Source: Nigrospora sphaerica (Eukaryota > Ascomycota > Sordariomycetes > Amphisphaeriales > Apiosporaceae). From it: a DNA stretch of 64,000 bases. The notes under the pieces are model-generated. The model saw nothing but the letters and a program-made list of their open reading frames with translations, had not been told where the DNA came from and ran no database searches. Positions within the stretch are counted from its first letter, which is position 1; the number at the start of each line of letters is the position of its first letter. Where the stretch lies: NCBI GenBank assembly GCA_018287875.1, contig JAGVVL010000001.1, forward strand, positions 1,612,001 to 1,676,000, in the 5' to 3' direction. The translations under genes and the position numbers were made by a program. Below, in pieces: positions 22,256 to 35,179 of the stretch.

Positions 22256-22763
22256 GCGAGAAGTGTTGTTGTGCTGGTCTTGGTGGGTTGATCCCGGCCC
22301 ACTAAGTACCCAAATACCCAGAAAGATGGGCTCCTGTGGCGCCGGTCGCGGATGTTGTCACGCTACTAGGGGGGCTGCCTTGACCCCAACAGGCAATTGC
22401 AGCCGGACGTGATCCGATCTTGTCTGAATATGATGGGCTCGTCACGCGCATAGAGTCTGGGAGACAGTGATGCCATTGCAGGATGCTCTCTTACATCCAC
22501 ACTCGTCGAGCCCAGAAAAGTCGAGAAGAGAGGATAGTCAAATGGTATATCCGTGCGCATGGGAGCATTTCCGCATCGTTATGGACGGCTTCTCACGGCT
22601 ACTGAAATAACTCGGTCGGTTGGGCGAGTATTCGACCTAGGACGGGCTGGTAATTTAACACTAAACAATCATACGCCGGGCGCCTAGTCTGAATTCTATA
22701 GTTGGTCGTCCCCGTAGCCTGTCCGGCTATGATGGTGTGGTCACCCAGTGGCGCCTTTTGTAA
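22256..22763. other. Intergenic
   Basis: About 510 bp between two minus-strand genes. A 64-codon frame at 22366-22560 shows no family signature and is treated as chance. Confidence 0.4.
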
Positions 22764-25727
22764 TTATTCGGACAATCCAGAAAGCAGAGACAGAGGCAAC
22801 GGCTCGCCGCCGTCGACCGCGATGCCCGCCCTTTTGCGAATCTCTTCGACGCTCTTCTTGCGGGCCGCGTTGGGCTTGGGATTCTGAATCTTTTGCCACT
22901 CGCCGTTAAATGCGTTGATGAGCCAGTTAGTCAGTTCTGCAACATTGTTTAGCATCTGCACCGTCAACAAAGCGCTTTGGGCGAACATGGGCTTACTGTC
23001 GTAGACAATGCGGTTGGCGTTGTGAAAGTAGATGCTGTGGTCGCTGTCGGGGAACATGTGTAGATCGTAGTTCTCAACGCCCGCCAGATCCAACTTGTCC
23101 AGCAGTGTCAAGGTGTTTTGCATGTGCACATTGTCGTCCGAAATGCCATGCATCACGAGGAATCGCACGTTGCTCCCCAAAGCGGTAGCGTTGCTGATGG
23201 CAGTGCGCGAGTACCCATCGTTGTTCATCTGCGGCGTCAACATGTAACGTTCCGTGTAAATGCTGTCGTAAAACCGCCAGTCGGTGACGGGTGCGACGGC
23301 CATGCCGTATCGGAACGTTCGCCCGGCGTCTTGCTCCAGTGTCTTAAGTGTGTTGTAGCCACCAAAGGACCAGCCCCAGATGGCGATTCGCTTGGCATCG
23401 ACGTATGCCTTTTTGGCCCAAATCTGAGCAGCGGCAATCTGATCGTGCGACTCCCAGCGGCCGAGCTCCTTGCGTACACAGACGCGCGCTTTCCGGCCTT
23501 TGAAGCCAGTGCCGCGGCCATCAACTGTCACGACGATGTAGCCCAGGTTAGCAGCTACAAAAGATTGAAAGTCGACGGCAAAGGTCTTCTTGACCGACTG
23601 CGAGCCTGGTCCCGAGTATTGCTGGAACAGAACAGGGTATTTCTTCTTCTTGTCGAAATGAGGCGGACGACGCTCCAAGTAGTTGAGCTCGAAGCCGTCC
23701 ACCTCGATGGTGCCGTATTTAAGCAGGGGCAGCTCGTGCTTCTGGGCTTTCTTGACCAGTTCCTTGTTTTCCTCGATGATGGACTCATACTGATTGGGGT
23801 TGCTGGGAGTGCTGACGACCTTTTGCCACGGGACCCTGGGCCCCTTGTTCGACAAAAGAGCGTAACCCGCGCTGGTTGAGAAGGACGCCTGGTACCAGCC
23901 TTCCACCGACGTGTCTACAATGGACTTCAGGTCCGTGCCATCGAGCTTGACGCTGTAGATATGACGCTGGATCGACGACTCTTTGGCGGCGCTGAAATAT
24001 ACCAGGTTGTTCCTGAGATCCACGGCCGAAGGCGCCTCGTCGACCTCCCAATCGCCAGAGGTGAGCATAATGGGCTCGGAGTTGTCCAGAGGAGTGAAGT
24101 ACGCAAGGTGATCGCCATTGTCGTGAATGATTTGGTCGATATAACCGTCTTGGGCTCGTCCGTTGGCCGGGTCAGCCGGAATGTAGCGGGTGTTGTGGCC
24201 AATCTCAAACCAGCCCCCATCAATCTTGCCGACATCAACAGTGCGGACCGTCTTGCCCGTGCGGCTGACGGCATCGACCAGGACAACACGCATGATGTCG
24301 CTAACCCTGTTTGTTTCCTTGATCACGACGTTGCTCCCTGCCCAGATGACTTCGGTAATGAGAAGGTCCTCGGGGGCGAAGCCTCCCGTGATGTTGACCG
24401 AAAACATGTCACCCTTTGTGAGGTCGTAGAAGAGAAGGTCGACGAAGGGGTTTGGCGAACCGGCTTTGGGGTACTTGATCTGGCGCACTTCTGGGTAGTT
24501 CTCCTCACCCTCTGGGGGCTCAGTGCCGCTCGGTCGCTCGATGAAATACTGGACGGGGTATTCCGGCACCTGTGTCTCATTGGTACGAAGGAAGGCCAGG
24601 TACTCTCCGTTCTCTGACCACCACGTAGCACTGTTCCCAGTGAAGACCTCTTCTTCGTACACCCAATCGGGAATTCCGTAGAAGAACTCGGGGCCGCCAT
24701 CTGTGGTGACCTGTGCCACTTTCTCGCTGTCGAGCCGGCGGATGTAGAGGTTGTTGCCGGCAGTGTATGAGATGGCATGGCTCTTGGGACTCCATTGGGC
24801 CAGTTGGACGCGTAGGTCGGGGTCCTGGGGATTCAGGGGCCCTGCGGTCTGGGTAGCAACATCGAACACCCAGTATATGGCAGTGAAAGAATGCCTCCAG
24901 TTGCTCTTGGTGCTGGTGGCAAGCAGGACCTTCTTCAGGTCGGGACTCGGCCACAGCTTATCAGGAGTCATCGATTTGCCTTTGTAGGAGAATACGTTGC
25001 TGCGCATCAATGAGAGCGTACTTGCAACCTCGGCGCCGGCTTTCGCCTGCTCGGCACCTTGGCTGCGCACATCTTCGACCACAAGGTAGTCTTTCCCGTG
25101 GGCGCCTCTCTCCAGCAAGAGACCATCTTCCCCGTTGGGACCGGCGATCCAGCTTATTGCGTGGCTTTCCGCGTACCAGTAGCCGTCTTGTATCTGATCC
25201 ATGGTGATCTTTTTGCCCGATCCGCGAGAGCTGGTAGCCTCGGGATCGTGCTCCTTAGCGGAGGAGTGCTGATACGACTTGGTCGAAACGTAGGTAAACA
25301 GTCCGATGCCCCAAGCGGCCACGAACAGGATCGAGAGCCCGATGAGCACCCGCTTCATCTTTCGGTCCATGGCAGTTCCTTTCCCGCCGCCCGCGGCGGA
25401 TGCCAGGAATGCCTCTCGCTCGTCGTCGCCAGCATCTTCGAGGGGATCTTCGTCGGCGTGACCGGAACCGTTGTGGTGCGCGTGGAGCTTTTCGCGCTCA
25501 CTGATACGCTCGAAGACGAGGCTGGTTGTCGATACCGACGACAGCGAGTCGTGCGACGGCCTCGGGGACGTCGAATCGACTGCCGCTGCTGCTTCATCAG
25601 CATCACCACCCTCGGTGCAGGGGCCGCCCTACGTCTGGCGGCTCGCTCGGGCCAAGGGAAGGGTTTCCATACCCATTGCTACTTCTTAGATGGCGTCTTG
25701 GGTCACTTCTCGTCGCGCGCCGGGCAT
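22764..25727 (-). CDS. dapB: Vacuolar dipeptidyl aminopeptidase B (DPP4 family, S9B)
   Basis: A type II membrane protease that removes X-Pro/X-Ala dipeptides in the vacuole. Numbered from the Met at 25370 it is 868 residues. A membrane anchor ([18 protein letters not shown]) is followed by a beta-propeller with the substrate glutamate motif DWVYEEEVF. The hydrolase domain has GWSFGGY (Ser668), GISDDNVH (Asp745) and DSDHSIYF (His778). The frame stays open upstream to 25628 and reads [20 protein letters not shown], typical of the cytosolic tail of fungal DapB, so 25370 is not the true start. One possible model is a 21-nt first exon 25727-25707 joined to 25628 through a 78-nt intron with a weak GTGACC donor, giving 961 residues. 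That 5' exon is tentative. Confidence 0.92.
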
Positions 25728-27902
25728 GATAAGTCGCGACTATGCAACGTAAGTCTTGGAATGGGTAAAAGAAAGCCGATGCCCAGCTACGTGACAGCGT
25801 GGCCGTCGGTCCAAGGGCAGTCGGGAACATGCGGCGGCAGTGCAGTCATGATACGCAATAGCCGCGTATCGACTTATCAGCTTATCGGTTTATCCGAACG
25901 TGGCACTGCGCCTCTCAATTTCTTGGCGTTGCGGGAGGGAGAGTCTGGGGCAGGGGCTGAGGGGCAAGAACAAGGGGCGAAGTGTCGAAGGGGGTCTGGT
26001 GGAATCGAATCCATCGATGCCGTCTCGCTACCGCCAAGGGGGCTAGATCGGTGGTGACGATGGATATAGACGGTGTCTTGGAGAAAAGAACCTTTGCATC
26101 CCGTTACGCAAACGACTCTACGGCGTATTCGTCTGTACCAATTAAGCCCCGCGGATTGCCTACTTGCCTACTCGCTACCACGATGCATGGTTTCATCCGA
26201 GTGACTCGCTGGGTTCCCTGCCTTTACGTAAGTTGCATGGGAAATGCCCACACCGGTATGTTTTACTACATTGTAGTTGTGGCGGGCGCTCTAGTGGACT
26301 CTGGGGAAACGCTTACTGTTCCTACATCTTCCAGTGCTTCAAGACCTTGGGTAAGATTACGTACTCGGTTACTAATATTGTAGTACAGCTACACACTAGG
26401 GAAGCACATAAACTACTCGCCTGCTTCTTGTTAGAGGTGTGAAAGATGGAGAGCCGACAGTACATAATTTGAAGGGAGAGAACATTCCACGTTCTGGATG
26501 CCCTGCTGGAGGCAGTGGAGGCTTCAGGTTGGACCTGCAACGCTCGACCCGCGCCTGAGAACGGGCAGGTTCGTCTGCTGGGTTCTTCCCTAGTCTTGGC
26601 TGCATTGACGGCGCCGTCCTGCGTAGCTCCCGGATTCCCTGGGTTATTTTACCTCAGTACCTAGGTACACTGGGTAGGAATGCTTGCCGTGTGCGGTAAG
26701 AAGCAACCTGGTGGCCCACCCGGGGACCAACAGCGTATACGGTAACAGCGGCATCGATCAATAGGACCGTGCCACTATAGATGCAGCGTCGTTTGCTTTT
26801 CGCATACTACCTTATGGCGGCATGGCGGCCATGTCCCCATGACCGGGGCTCGCATGCGGGAGATGAGTCCAGCCGGGTTTACAAACCCAACGTTACACGG
26901 CGTTGCTTTTGGCGCTCGCCTGGAATACCACTCTGGGCCGACAGCATGCCAGCTGAGCCCAGCCTTGATTGCGAGGTTGGGTTGCCCGCCGGAGCTGACG
27001 TTACGCCTGCAGCCCCGAGCGTCGTTTACGAGCTGCATAGCAAATAGACCTTGGCAACGGCGTGCTGGTTCGATGCATAGTGGTGTGCAATAAATAATAA
27101 GCCGCAGGAGGCTCACAGGCTCACCGTTCGGGGAATCGCACCATTCAAAGGACGCATACGCACCAAACCCCAATCGCCAACTCCACCGTCTCCCGGCCGG
27201 ATGGGTGCGGGTGGACTGGGCAACGGATCCCAACCTGCCCCAGTGAATGTCCCTTTCCTGCTGGCGCTTCCCCTGGCCACCCTCTCACCCTGGGCCAAGG
27301 CCGACGGACGCTTCGAGTGCCGCGCAGCGCCTCCCGCCCAGCTTGGCGACGGGAATCGACACCGGATTCCCCTCTAGCCCAGGCCCTCGGCCCAGTGTCT
27401 CGAGCAGGCCGGCTAGCGCTCGCTACTGTGCGCTTGTGCCGCAGCCATATTACCCGGGGGGGGGTCTTGGGCCATGCCATGCGCAAGGACGATCTGCCCA
27501 CAGCTGAGCCTGCAAGTAGTCGCTGGCCGTTCTGGGCATGCGTTCTTATTCGAAGCCGACGGCAGGGTCACCTTCTTGGCCTCGTCTACGTGCACAGTTT
27601 TTTTCTTCCTTCCCGAAACAGCCGTTCTGCATGCCCAAGTGCTCGTGTTCCCCTTGGCTCCGCTCTCCGTCGGCTTCGATCGAATAGTGGGCAGATGGGC
27701 CTCCGGCCGTGCTCGGCTTCCTGGCCACGCATGATCACCATGTCCCGTCTCTATATAACAAGTCGGCATCTCGCCATCCTGAGCCTTTTCTTCCCCAGCG
27801 GCAATGCCCTGTGCCTTTTGCTGTCCCCACGCTCGCTTGCTGTAGCCCCGGCTGCGCACATCACGACCGACCCCCGATTAAGGCTCACTCGTTTCGCCAG
27901 TC
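25728..27902. other. Long intergenic region (divergent promoters)
   Basis: About 2.2 kb between dapB (minus) and the deacetylase gene (plus). It contains GTACCTA-type short palindromes near 26660 and a C-rich leader toward 27900. No gene is seen. Confidence 0.4.
27752..27758 (+). promoter_or_regulatory. TATA-like box upstream of deacetylase gene
   Basis: TATATAA stands 145-151 bp before the ATG at 27903 in an otherwise GC-rich stretch, a reasonable distance for a core promoter. Confidence 0.4.
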
Positions 27903-30279
27903 ATGGTTTCCATCTGGGCCAAGGGCTTCCTGGCCGCTCTCAGCGCCAGTGTAGCCAGTGCCGCCTGCAGTTCTAATCTCGTAATTGATAATTTTGCACG
28001 GCAATCCACGAACACCAACAGCCTCGGCGGCTGGACAAGTGGTGAGAGACGACCGCCTTCTTCCCGCCTCGTGGATGCTAGACAACATGTGCTGACGAGG
28101 TTCACCCTCAAAAGATGACGGCTCCATGAGGTCTCTGAAGGCCAATGGAAACTCCATCACCTTCACTCCCAAAGAAGATCAGAGCTCCTACTTCTACGAG
28201 ACTTTTGATTGCCAGCGAGGGTCGAGTGAGGGCTACAATGCCGTTTCCTTCTCCATCCAGGGCCCCAAGGATGCGTCCGTCATGGTCGAGATCCAGACAC
28301 AGTCGTCGTGCTCCGCCACGGGCTACTCGAGCGTATGGCACTTGCTCGAGGGGCTCACCGGCTCCAAGCAGACCGTCACGATCCCCTTCACATCCTGGCC
28401 TGGGGCCAACAGCGATGCCGTCACTGGGTTGGTTTGGTCCACCTACTCCAAGAGGGAGGTCAGCTGGGAACTCGGCAACATCCAGTTTGTCTGCAGCACC
28501 CCTGGCTCGGCCACCGCCGGCCCTACGAGCACCGGCCCTACGAGCACCGGCGCCGCGAGCACCGCCCCGGCACCCACGGGCACTTGCTCCAAGAATTTGC
28601 TGATCGACGACTGGGAGTCGCAGTCTCGTCTGACCTTTCTCTACTACAACGCCATGATTCTGCCATCCTCGGATGATGGCACCATGAAGTCGGTCGTGGT
28701 TGGTACAGACCACAGGGTTACTTTGACGCCCACCGGCACCGACTCGTACTTCTACAGCCAGGTGGGCTGTATCAATGCTCAGAACCTGTACGGCGGCATC
28801 TCGCTGACCATCAAGGCACCCCGCGGCACGAAGCTCGGTGTTCAACTCAGCTCGCCGGCCAGGTGTGGTGATACCGAGGACAAGGTCAACGCCTACCAGA
28901 GCTCGGACGAGCTCGGCTGGACTTTTGATGGGACCGAGAAGCTCTACAGCATCCCCTTTTCCAAGTACCCCACGCTCGATGTCACTAAGATCCGGACGGT
29001 TTTCTTCGGCAGTCTTACCAACGCCGTCACGTTCGGTCCCATGTCCTTTTACTGCGGCAACACGCCGTCGGCCTACATCGTCCCGCCCCGTACCTCGCCC
29101 GCCTCGCCCACGTCTACCGTCCCGGCTCCCGCGGGCACCGCCTCTTCCTTGCTCATCGATGAGTTCGCCTCGTCGGACGTAAATGCGCTCGGCTTCTGGC
29201 ACGGCGGTGACGAGGACATGTCCCTAACCTGGGGCCGGAAGCAGCTCACCATCAAGTCGTCGGATGCCGACTATGCCTTCTACACCCAGGTCTCGGGCGA
29301 TGCCTGCCAGGACATGACCAAGTACGATGGATCCTACCTCCATATCTCGTACAGCGGGAGCAACAAGTTTTCCATCTCGATGATACAGCACAACTCGAAG
29401 TGCAACCCCGAGGTCGCTCCTTACCCTGAGACGTGGGACTCGCTCGAGGCCGCACGTTACTCGTCCGGTAGCGACATATACATCCCCATGTCGCACTTCA
29501 ACATCAAGCGGTCCCGTTCCGTCGGCTTCGCTCTCCGCGGCTTCTATAGCACCGACTCGGTGGTGCTGAAGAAGATCGAGATCGTCCCCACGATCCCCGG
29601 CTCGACCAAGATCCCGTCCAAGCTGCCGAGCGGTAACTTTGTCTTTTCCTGCAAGCGTCCTAACTCGTTCGCCTTTGCCATTGACGACGGCGACCCAAAG
29701 TTCTCCCAGGAGGTCCTGCGCGTGATCAAGGAGGAGAACATCAAGGTTACCTTCTTCACCGTCGGCGCCCCCCTCGAGGATGCGAGCACGAACCTGACCA
29801 ACGTGTACAACGAGATGCTGGCCGACGGCCACCAGATCGCGCTGCACTCGTTTACCCACCCCAAGATGGAGGGCCTGCCGAGCAACGAGGCCATCGACTG
29901 GGAATACAAGAGCGACATTGACGCGGTCAAGAAGGCCTTCAACGGGCTCCACACGCCCTACTTCCGCGCGCCCTTTGGCACCGAGGGCGCGCGCATGCGG
30001 CAGCGCCTGGCCGTCGCCCTCAACGACCCCTCGCCCTACATTGTGCAGTGGAGCGTCGACGTCGAGGACTGGCTCTGGGCCACGGGGCCGACGCCCGAGA
30101 AGCAGCTCGAGGCCTTCCGCCGCGACGTCGAGAAGGGCGGCGACCTCGTCGTCATGCACTACCTCTACGAGTCGACCGTCAGCTACCTGCAGGAATTCAT
30201 CCGGATCGCCAAGTCCACCGGCAAGCAGCTCATGCGCGTGGACCAGTGCATGGAGGATCCCAACGCCCCTCCCCTGTAG
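27903..30279 (+). CDS. Secreted polysaccharide (chitin-type) deacetylase with three N-terminal repeats
   Basis: Exons are 27903-28041 and 28115-30279 with a 73-nt intron, giving 767 residues. A signal peptide (about 1-20) precedes three repeats of about 150 residues. Each repeat opens with a LxIDxF/W motif (NLVIDNFA, NLLIDDWE, SLLIDEFA) and carries a YFY/AFY...C segment. Pro/Thr/Ser-rich linkers (about 177-202 and 366-390) separate them. Residues about 555-740 form a NodB deacetylase domain: motif 1 AIDDGDP (Asp570, Asp571), motif 2 HSFTHP (624-629), motif 3 RAPFG (from 664), then VDVEDW and LVVMHY. Key metal and catalytic positions are present, so it should be active, removing N- or O-acetyl from a wall polysaccharide outside the cell. 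The repeats resemble beta-sandwich carbohydrate-binding modules, which is inference. Confidence 0.88.
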
Positions 30280-31751
30280 CCGGGGCGGCGGCGAGTGTTT
30301 GGTCGCAGGCGTCGCGCAAGACCACCATGTCGAGGAATGAATCTTAGAAAAAGTTTTGATATATAGTGATACAACTCGGTTAAGAAAAATGATTAAGTTG
30401 ACCTCAGCATCGGCCTCTTGTGCTAGCAACCGGCTCGTACCGACGTGTTCTCGAATCCAGCACGGGCGTGGTCCGCATTGCTTTCGCTGTGTAGGGTACC
30501 TTTTATATGAACCCCGTGCTACCTGCGTAGACGTTTCTCTTCATAGGCCAAATCGTGGGCGTACCGCGCAAGCCAACAAAGTGACCAGGGTTGATCAGTA
30601 ATACCGCAGTCCCTCCCAAAGCTTCCTGGCTGCGTTTGTGATGGCTGTCGGACGGCTCTCCAAGTCTACGTCCCGAGGGGGCGCGCATAAAAAGCCGCGT
30701 CCTTTGTGCGTGTCCGCCGGGGGGTGGCATGGGTAGGAAGGGGTATGGGCGAAGCCGGCCGATGCAGCATGCTCAGACTGGTTTTTTGACGCCGTCGCTT
30801 GCAGCCCGAGATGGGGTGGTAACTCCCGGTGCAGTATCTTTCCGCGTGGGCCCGATCGCTCTCCTGCGCCCGGAGCCTTTTCGGTAAGTAGGGCACAGGC
30901 GACCTCAGCCCCGTAGGTGGTTCGTCTCTCAGCCTGGGCCGGTAAGCGACAGACGCGACCTTGGTGGTTGTGGTTATACCGGCAACCATTCGCCCGGCTG
31001 CGTTAGAACGGTGGCGCCTGAGGATGGATGGGTGGTTCATGAGAACGCATGCGGTGTAATGTTACAATATGTACAAGAGGAAATTGTGACGGGGCAATGG
31101 AGGAGACTGAGACTGTAATTCCGATGGCAGCGTGCTGGGAGTGAGACAAAATGGGGGGGGAAGCGGCGGAGGGGAGGAGGGGGGAAGCGCAGTGTCGCGA
31201 GTCCGTCTGTCGATGGTTGAGACACGCCGTCCGGGCGAGGGCGGCCACGCGTCGGGTATCGGTCGGCGGCGCCTTCCGTCTCTTCTTCCTCGGTGGGCAT
31301 CATCGTCGTGTGCGGGCGCCACCGTCGTCGCCACAGGGCTCGCGAGGCCGGCGCGCGACCGCAGGATCCGGGGCAGGGAGGAAGAGGAGTAAGAGAAGAA
31401 GGAGGATGGGGAGGGGGAGGATAAGCAGGCCGGGGAGGCGAGCGGCTGGTTTCAAGCCTGCAGAGGACTGGGCCGGTGCAAAAAGCCGACGGCCCCCCCT
31501 CGTCGTGCACGCGGCGGGCTCAGTCTCAAGGTTCTGCTGGAAGTGCCGCGAGTACAGCAGAAGAAAGGAGATGCGGCATTGCGCCGGGTTTGGGAGGTGA
31601 GTCGCTCCCGCAGCGCAAGGCCACGGAAGAATCCCCAGGAAGACGGCGGGTTCTGTTTTCTCTGGTCATACTCCTTCGGTTGCCCGCCCGACTCGTTCGA
31701 GTACCCTTCCCGGGCTTCTCACTTGTGCCCTTCTGAAGACTCGCCCGCATT
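30280..31751. other. Intergenic
   Basis: About 1.5 kb between convergent genes, with a purine-rich plus strand around 31140-31450. No supported gene is seen. Confidence 0.4.
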
Positions 31752-32891
31752 TCAGTTCGAACCGTCTCCCGGTTTCTCCTCGTTCTTTTTCTCCCCTTCC
31801 GACGCCTCTTCGGCCGCCGCTTCCGAGTTTCTCCAAGACCCGTGGAACATGTGGCGGATGAGAGCGGCTTCGGGAATCGTCCCGTCCGACGTCGAGTTGG
31901 AGTGTATCTGTCCCATGCCGAACCCGTCGATAGGAAGAACGAGAATGTCGCCGTAGAGCCTCGGTTCCGTCATGCCGGAGAGGTCGCGCAAATCCTTGAC
32001 GTTGGGGTCCACCATCTGGATCTGTTCGAATACAGCATCGGTCCACGCCGCGGGGCCCGTAGAGTTCATGACCTCGAAACTGGAGGCGTGAAGGCGGTCC
32101 AAGGTGGTGTTGTGGGATGCGACAATATCGTTCAAAGAGTCGATGGCCCGCTGTACCATGCTGGAGAATAGGCGGTGGCCAGGGGCCGCCGCAATAGTCC
32201 ACTGGCAGAACTGCACCGCACGGCGTCAGCCCGAAAAACCCCCCGCATTTGCACCCGCACCCCCAGGACGACGTCTTCTTACCTGCAAGTCATGAGGGAT
32301 GTCGGCCCAGTTGGGCCCATCGAGCTTGTCGAACTCGAGCCCGACAACTACCCGAGTGCGATTTCGGTATTGTTCGGGTATCCACTTGTCGATGGGCTTG
32401 AGGCATATGGTGTCGGTGTCGGCATACACGCCGCCTTTGATGTAGAGCAGAAGATATCGCAGCATGTCGGACTTGAGGCCGGGGTTCCGTAAGGCGTCGA
32501 ACGTCTGAAGAATGCTCCAGTTCCCAGCGAAATGGGCCTTCACAAAGTCATCGGCTCCCTCGGAACCAACGAGGGTGTAGTGATAGTCGGGGTTTTGGGC
32601 GAGCCACGAGGCTGTGTCCCCGAGCGTGTTGGCGTCGATGGTTCCGAGTTTCCCCTCGCTGTCTTTCTGCGTGAGGAAGATTTGCCACATCTCGGGTGGT
32701 ATCAGGTGGTCCTTGGGTCGGTGATCCACTACCGGCGACTTATCTCGGTGAGAAAAGGTGATGCTGTAGTCGGTAATGCGCGGGAGGCTGGCTCGCTCGT
32801 AGAGGAGGACGAGGGCGGTCACGAAGACGGTCGCCCATACCACCATCAGGGCCTCCCGCTTCCCCTTCTTGAGAAAGAATGAAGCAGACAT
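31752..32891 (-). CDS. GT32 glycosyltransferase, OCH1-like
   Basis: A type II Golgi enzyme of the family that starts outer-chain mannosylation, using GDP-mannose. Exons are 32891-32283 and 32210-31752 (72-nt intron), giving 355 residues. A short basic cytosolic tail and one anchor (ALMVVWATVFVTALVLLY) precede the catalytic domain. That domain contains IPPEMWQIFLT, SDMLRYLLLYIKGGVYADTD with the DXD metal site, and PIDKW. Exon 2 begins FCQWTIAAAPGHRLF, typical of Och1 relatives, and has AVFEQI further on. A Met at 32903 could be used instead and would add four residues. The C-terminal 20 residues are acidic/lysine-rich and may vary. Fungi have several such paralogs, so Och1 itself is not claimed. 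Confidence 0.88.
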
Positions 32892-35179
32892 GGTGTACCG
32901 CACGCGATGTCGGAGGCTGGTGTGGGAACAAGCCGGTGATGTGCCCGTTTGGGGAATTCTGTTCCTCTTTGGCAGAACTGAGGAACGGCTTAGGGTCCCC
33001 TAGGCTGGGTGGGAAGAGCCTCCGACTCCAAGGGTTGAGAGGCTTGGGACCGTATAAGTACCTGCTCGAAGCTGGGCGAAACGAACCCTCAGTCGTACGT
33101 TCTGTGTCTCTGGTGGGACTTCTGAAGATCGTATCGGGCCGTTGGCGGGCAGTGTTATACGCAGCGCCAGCAGATTGCCAAGCAATAACCGGAAGTATGC
33201 ATAGTCCGTGAGCAAGATGAAATGCGCTCCAACGAAGTCCGAGGAAATGGGCGTCAGTCACCCAGTACCCGTATGATGGCGAGCATTGCTCATAAGCGGC
33301 TTAATATATCGAAACCTTGTTCACTCTGTGGTATCCAGCTTGGACCGGGCCAGCCGTCCAGGCAAGGGCTATGGGTCCCGAGACATACAGAGGGGCCATA
33401 CCTCAGTACCTTGCGGGCGCAGCGTCGGCATTCCATACCTCGCTCGTCTCTAACTGTTTTACTACAAGGCGGAGTCAAGGCGGACATGGAGCGTGACGCT
33501 CCGCTAGGGTGGGTGGTGGCTGTCGAAACGGCATTCCTCTCGCTCATGATTGGCCGCGCCGCGAGGAGTTCTGGCCGCTCTTTGTCTTTCTTTTTCTTCC
33601 GCCTCGGGGCGGTTTAGGATCAGGGTGTGCGCTCCACCCCGTATACGCGAGTGTAGCTGAGGGATCGCGGGATGTACTGTGGTGTGGCAGTGGGTTACTA
33701 GCGCAGCAACAAGCACAACGCTCGCTTCGACGGCGCGAGTTTCAGCTGCCTGTCCTTGGCGTCCCATACCTGATGCTTTATTCAGCAGAAAGGCTCGCAA
33801 GAGAGGGCGAAATGGAGAGAAAGGTGTGAGTGCGAGTGTCCACGTGAAGGACGTGGCCTCGGAAGCACGGGCGTGCGCCCGCTCAGCTCGTCCTATCAGC
33901 TGCATTTGGCGAATCTGACGTGCCCGGTCATGCAAAAGTTAGAAATCTACGTAGGACGTAGGTACTACAGGTACATTGGCCGGTCCGAGCCGGAGTCCGA
34001 CCTGCGCTTGAACGAGTCGCGGTTCCCCAGGGTTGTAGCAGCAGTAGTTGAGTGATAAGCAATGCCCAGGGCTTGGGATTGCCAAGCTGAAGCCATCATG
34101 CCTTGCGCCAGTCGCCCGCCCTTCGGACACGCCAAGCAAAGTGGAAATTGCGCCACGGTCAAAGAGCGAGAAGCCGGCATGCGTCCTTTCTTTGCTCGCC
34201 AGTCGAAACGAAGCCCAAATATCATGATCGGGGGGGGGGGCGGCTGTGGCGGCTGTGGCGGCTCCGTTACTCTTCCACCCACGGACGGATCGCTTCCTTT
34301 CTCTGTGAGGAGATGCGATACTGTTTTCTGGAGGTACGCGACTCCGGGCATGTGTACTTGGAAGTTTCTGGGGTCCCAACGCACTTGGGGCCTTGTTCAC
34401 GAGCCGCTTGTTTGACAGCTTGTTCCCCGAAAGCCGTCAGCTTGCTTCGTGTGTTTGGTGCGCTGGCAGGCTGAAGGTGGTCTGGATCCCGCCAATGGTG
34501 ATCGGGGCGCGAGATCAGGCAGCTGTTGCGATACCCGGTACTCATACACGGGCGTGTTGTGAACAACCGGTCCGCACAAAGTCCGTGTTCGATCCATCCC
34601 ATCTCCTTCTCCGGCCTGTCTCGGCGCTGCCGCACGGAAAGATCCGTCGCGACCGGGGCAGGAAAACGACGTCGGGCTTGAGACAGGTGCACGTTTCCAA
34701 TTATGCATTGCGCGAGGACGGAAACACGATCATCATTGGATTCGTTCCCAGGGCATCCACATATCCTGCCCGGCCACCGAATCGCTGACCACCTACCGGG
34801 TGTCTTATTCGTGTTCAGCTCTCGATGGTATCCAACGCACGAAAGCGGCATCTGTGGCCAATGCTCAGTCGCTAAACACACGGCTCACAGCGAGAGCTGA
34901 AGTACCCAAGTACCTACTTTAAGAAGCCAAGCAGCCCTGTTCTGGCCCTTGCAGCTTGAGCTTAAGTTCTTAGCGCACACCCCAGGCTAACTAAGCTTTG
35001 GACGATTCCCCAGCAACAAAGCCTTTGACTTCCATTGGTAATTAAGTCCATGTCCTGAGTTCCGGGTCTCCCTTTCCAGTCTCCTGCTGTATGTACATGC
35101 TCCCCGTGACTGCGACCCAACTCTATGGTTTGTGGGGTAACCCCGGCAAGACGTGGGGGGGCCATAATGCTTCTCTGCT
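32892..35179. other. Long intergenic region
   Basis: About 2.3 kb. A GGCTGT/GGCGGC repeat lies at 34230-34262. Frames of up to 204 codons on the minus strand read as unstructured shadow sequence. No gene is supported. Confidence 0.4.

Noticed and set aside
23118..24617. 253- and 218-codon plus-strand frames opposite dapB
   Set aside because: They are antisense shadows. The minus-strand frame carries the full DPP4 catalytic triad.
28108..30429. Two long minus-strand frames (364 and 401 codons) opposite the deacetylase gene
   Set aside because: They are antisense shadows of a clearly coding plus-strand gene with GC-rich third positions.
34267..34881. 204-codon minus-strand frame
   Set aside because: No domain, no splice support and irregular composition, so it is treated as random.
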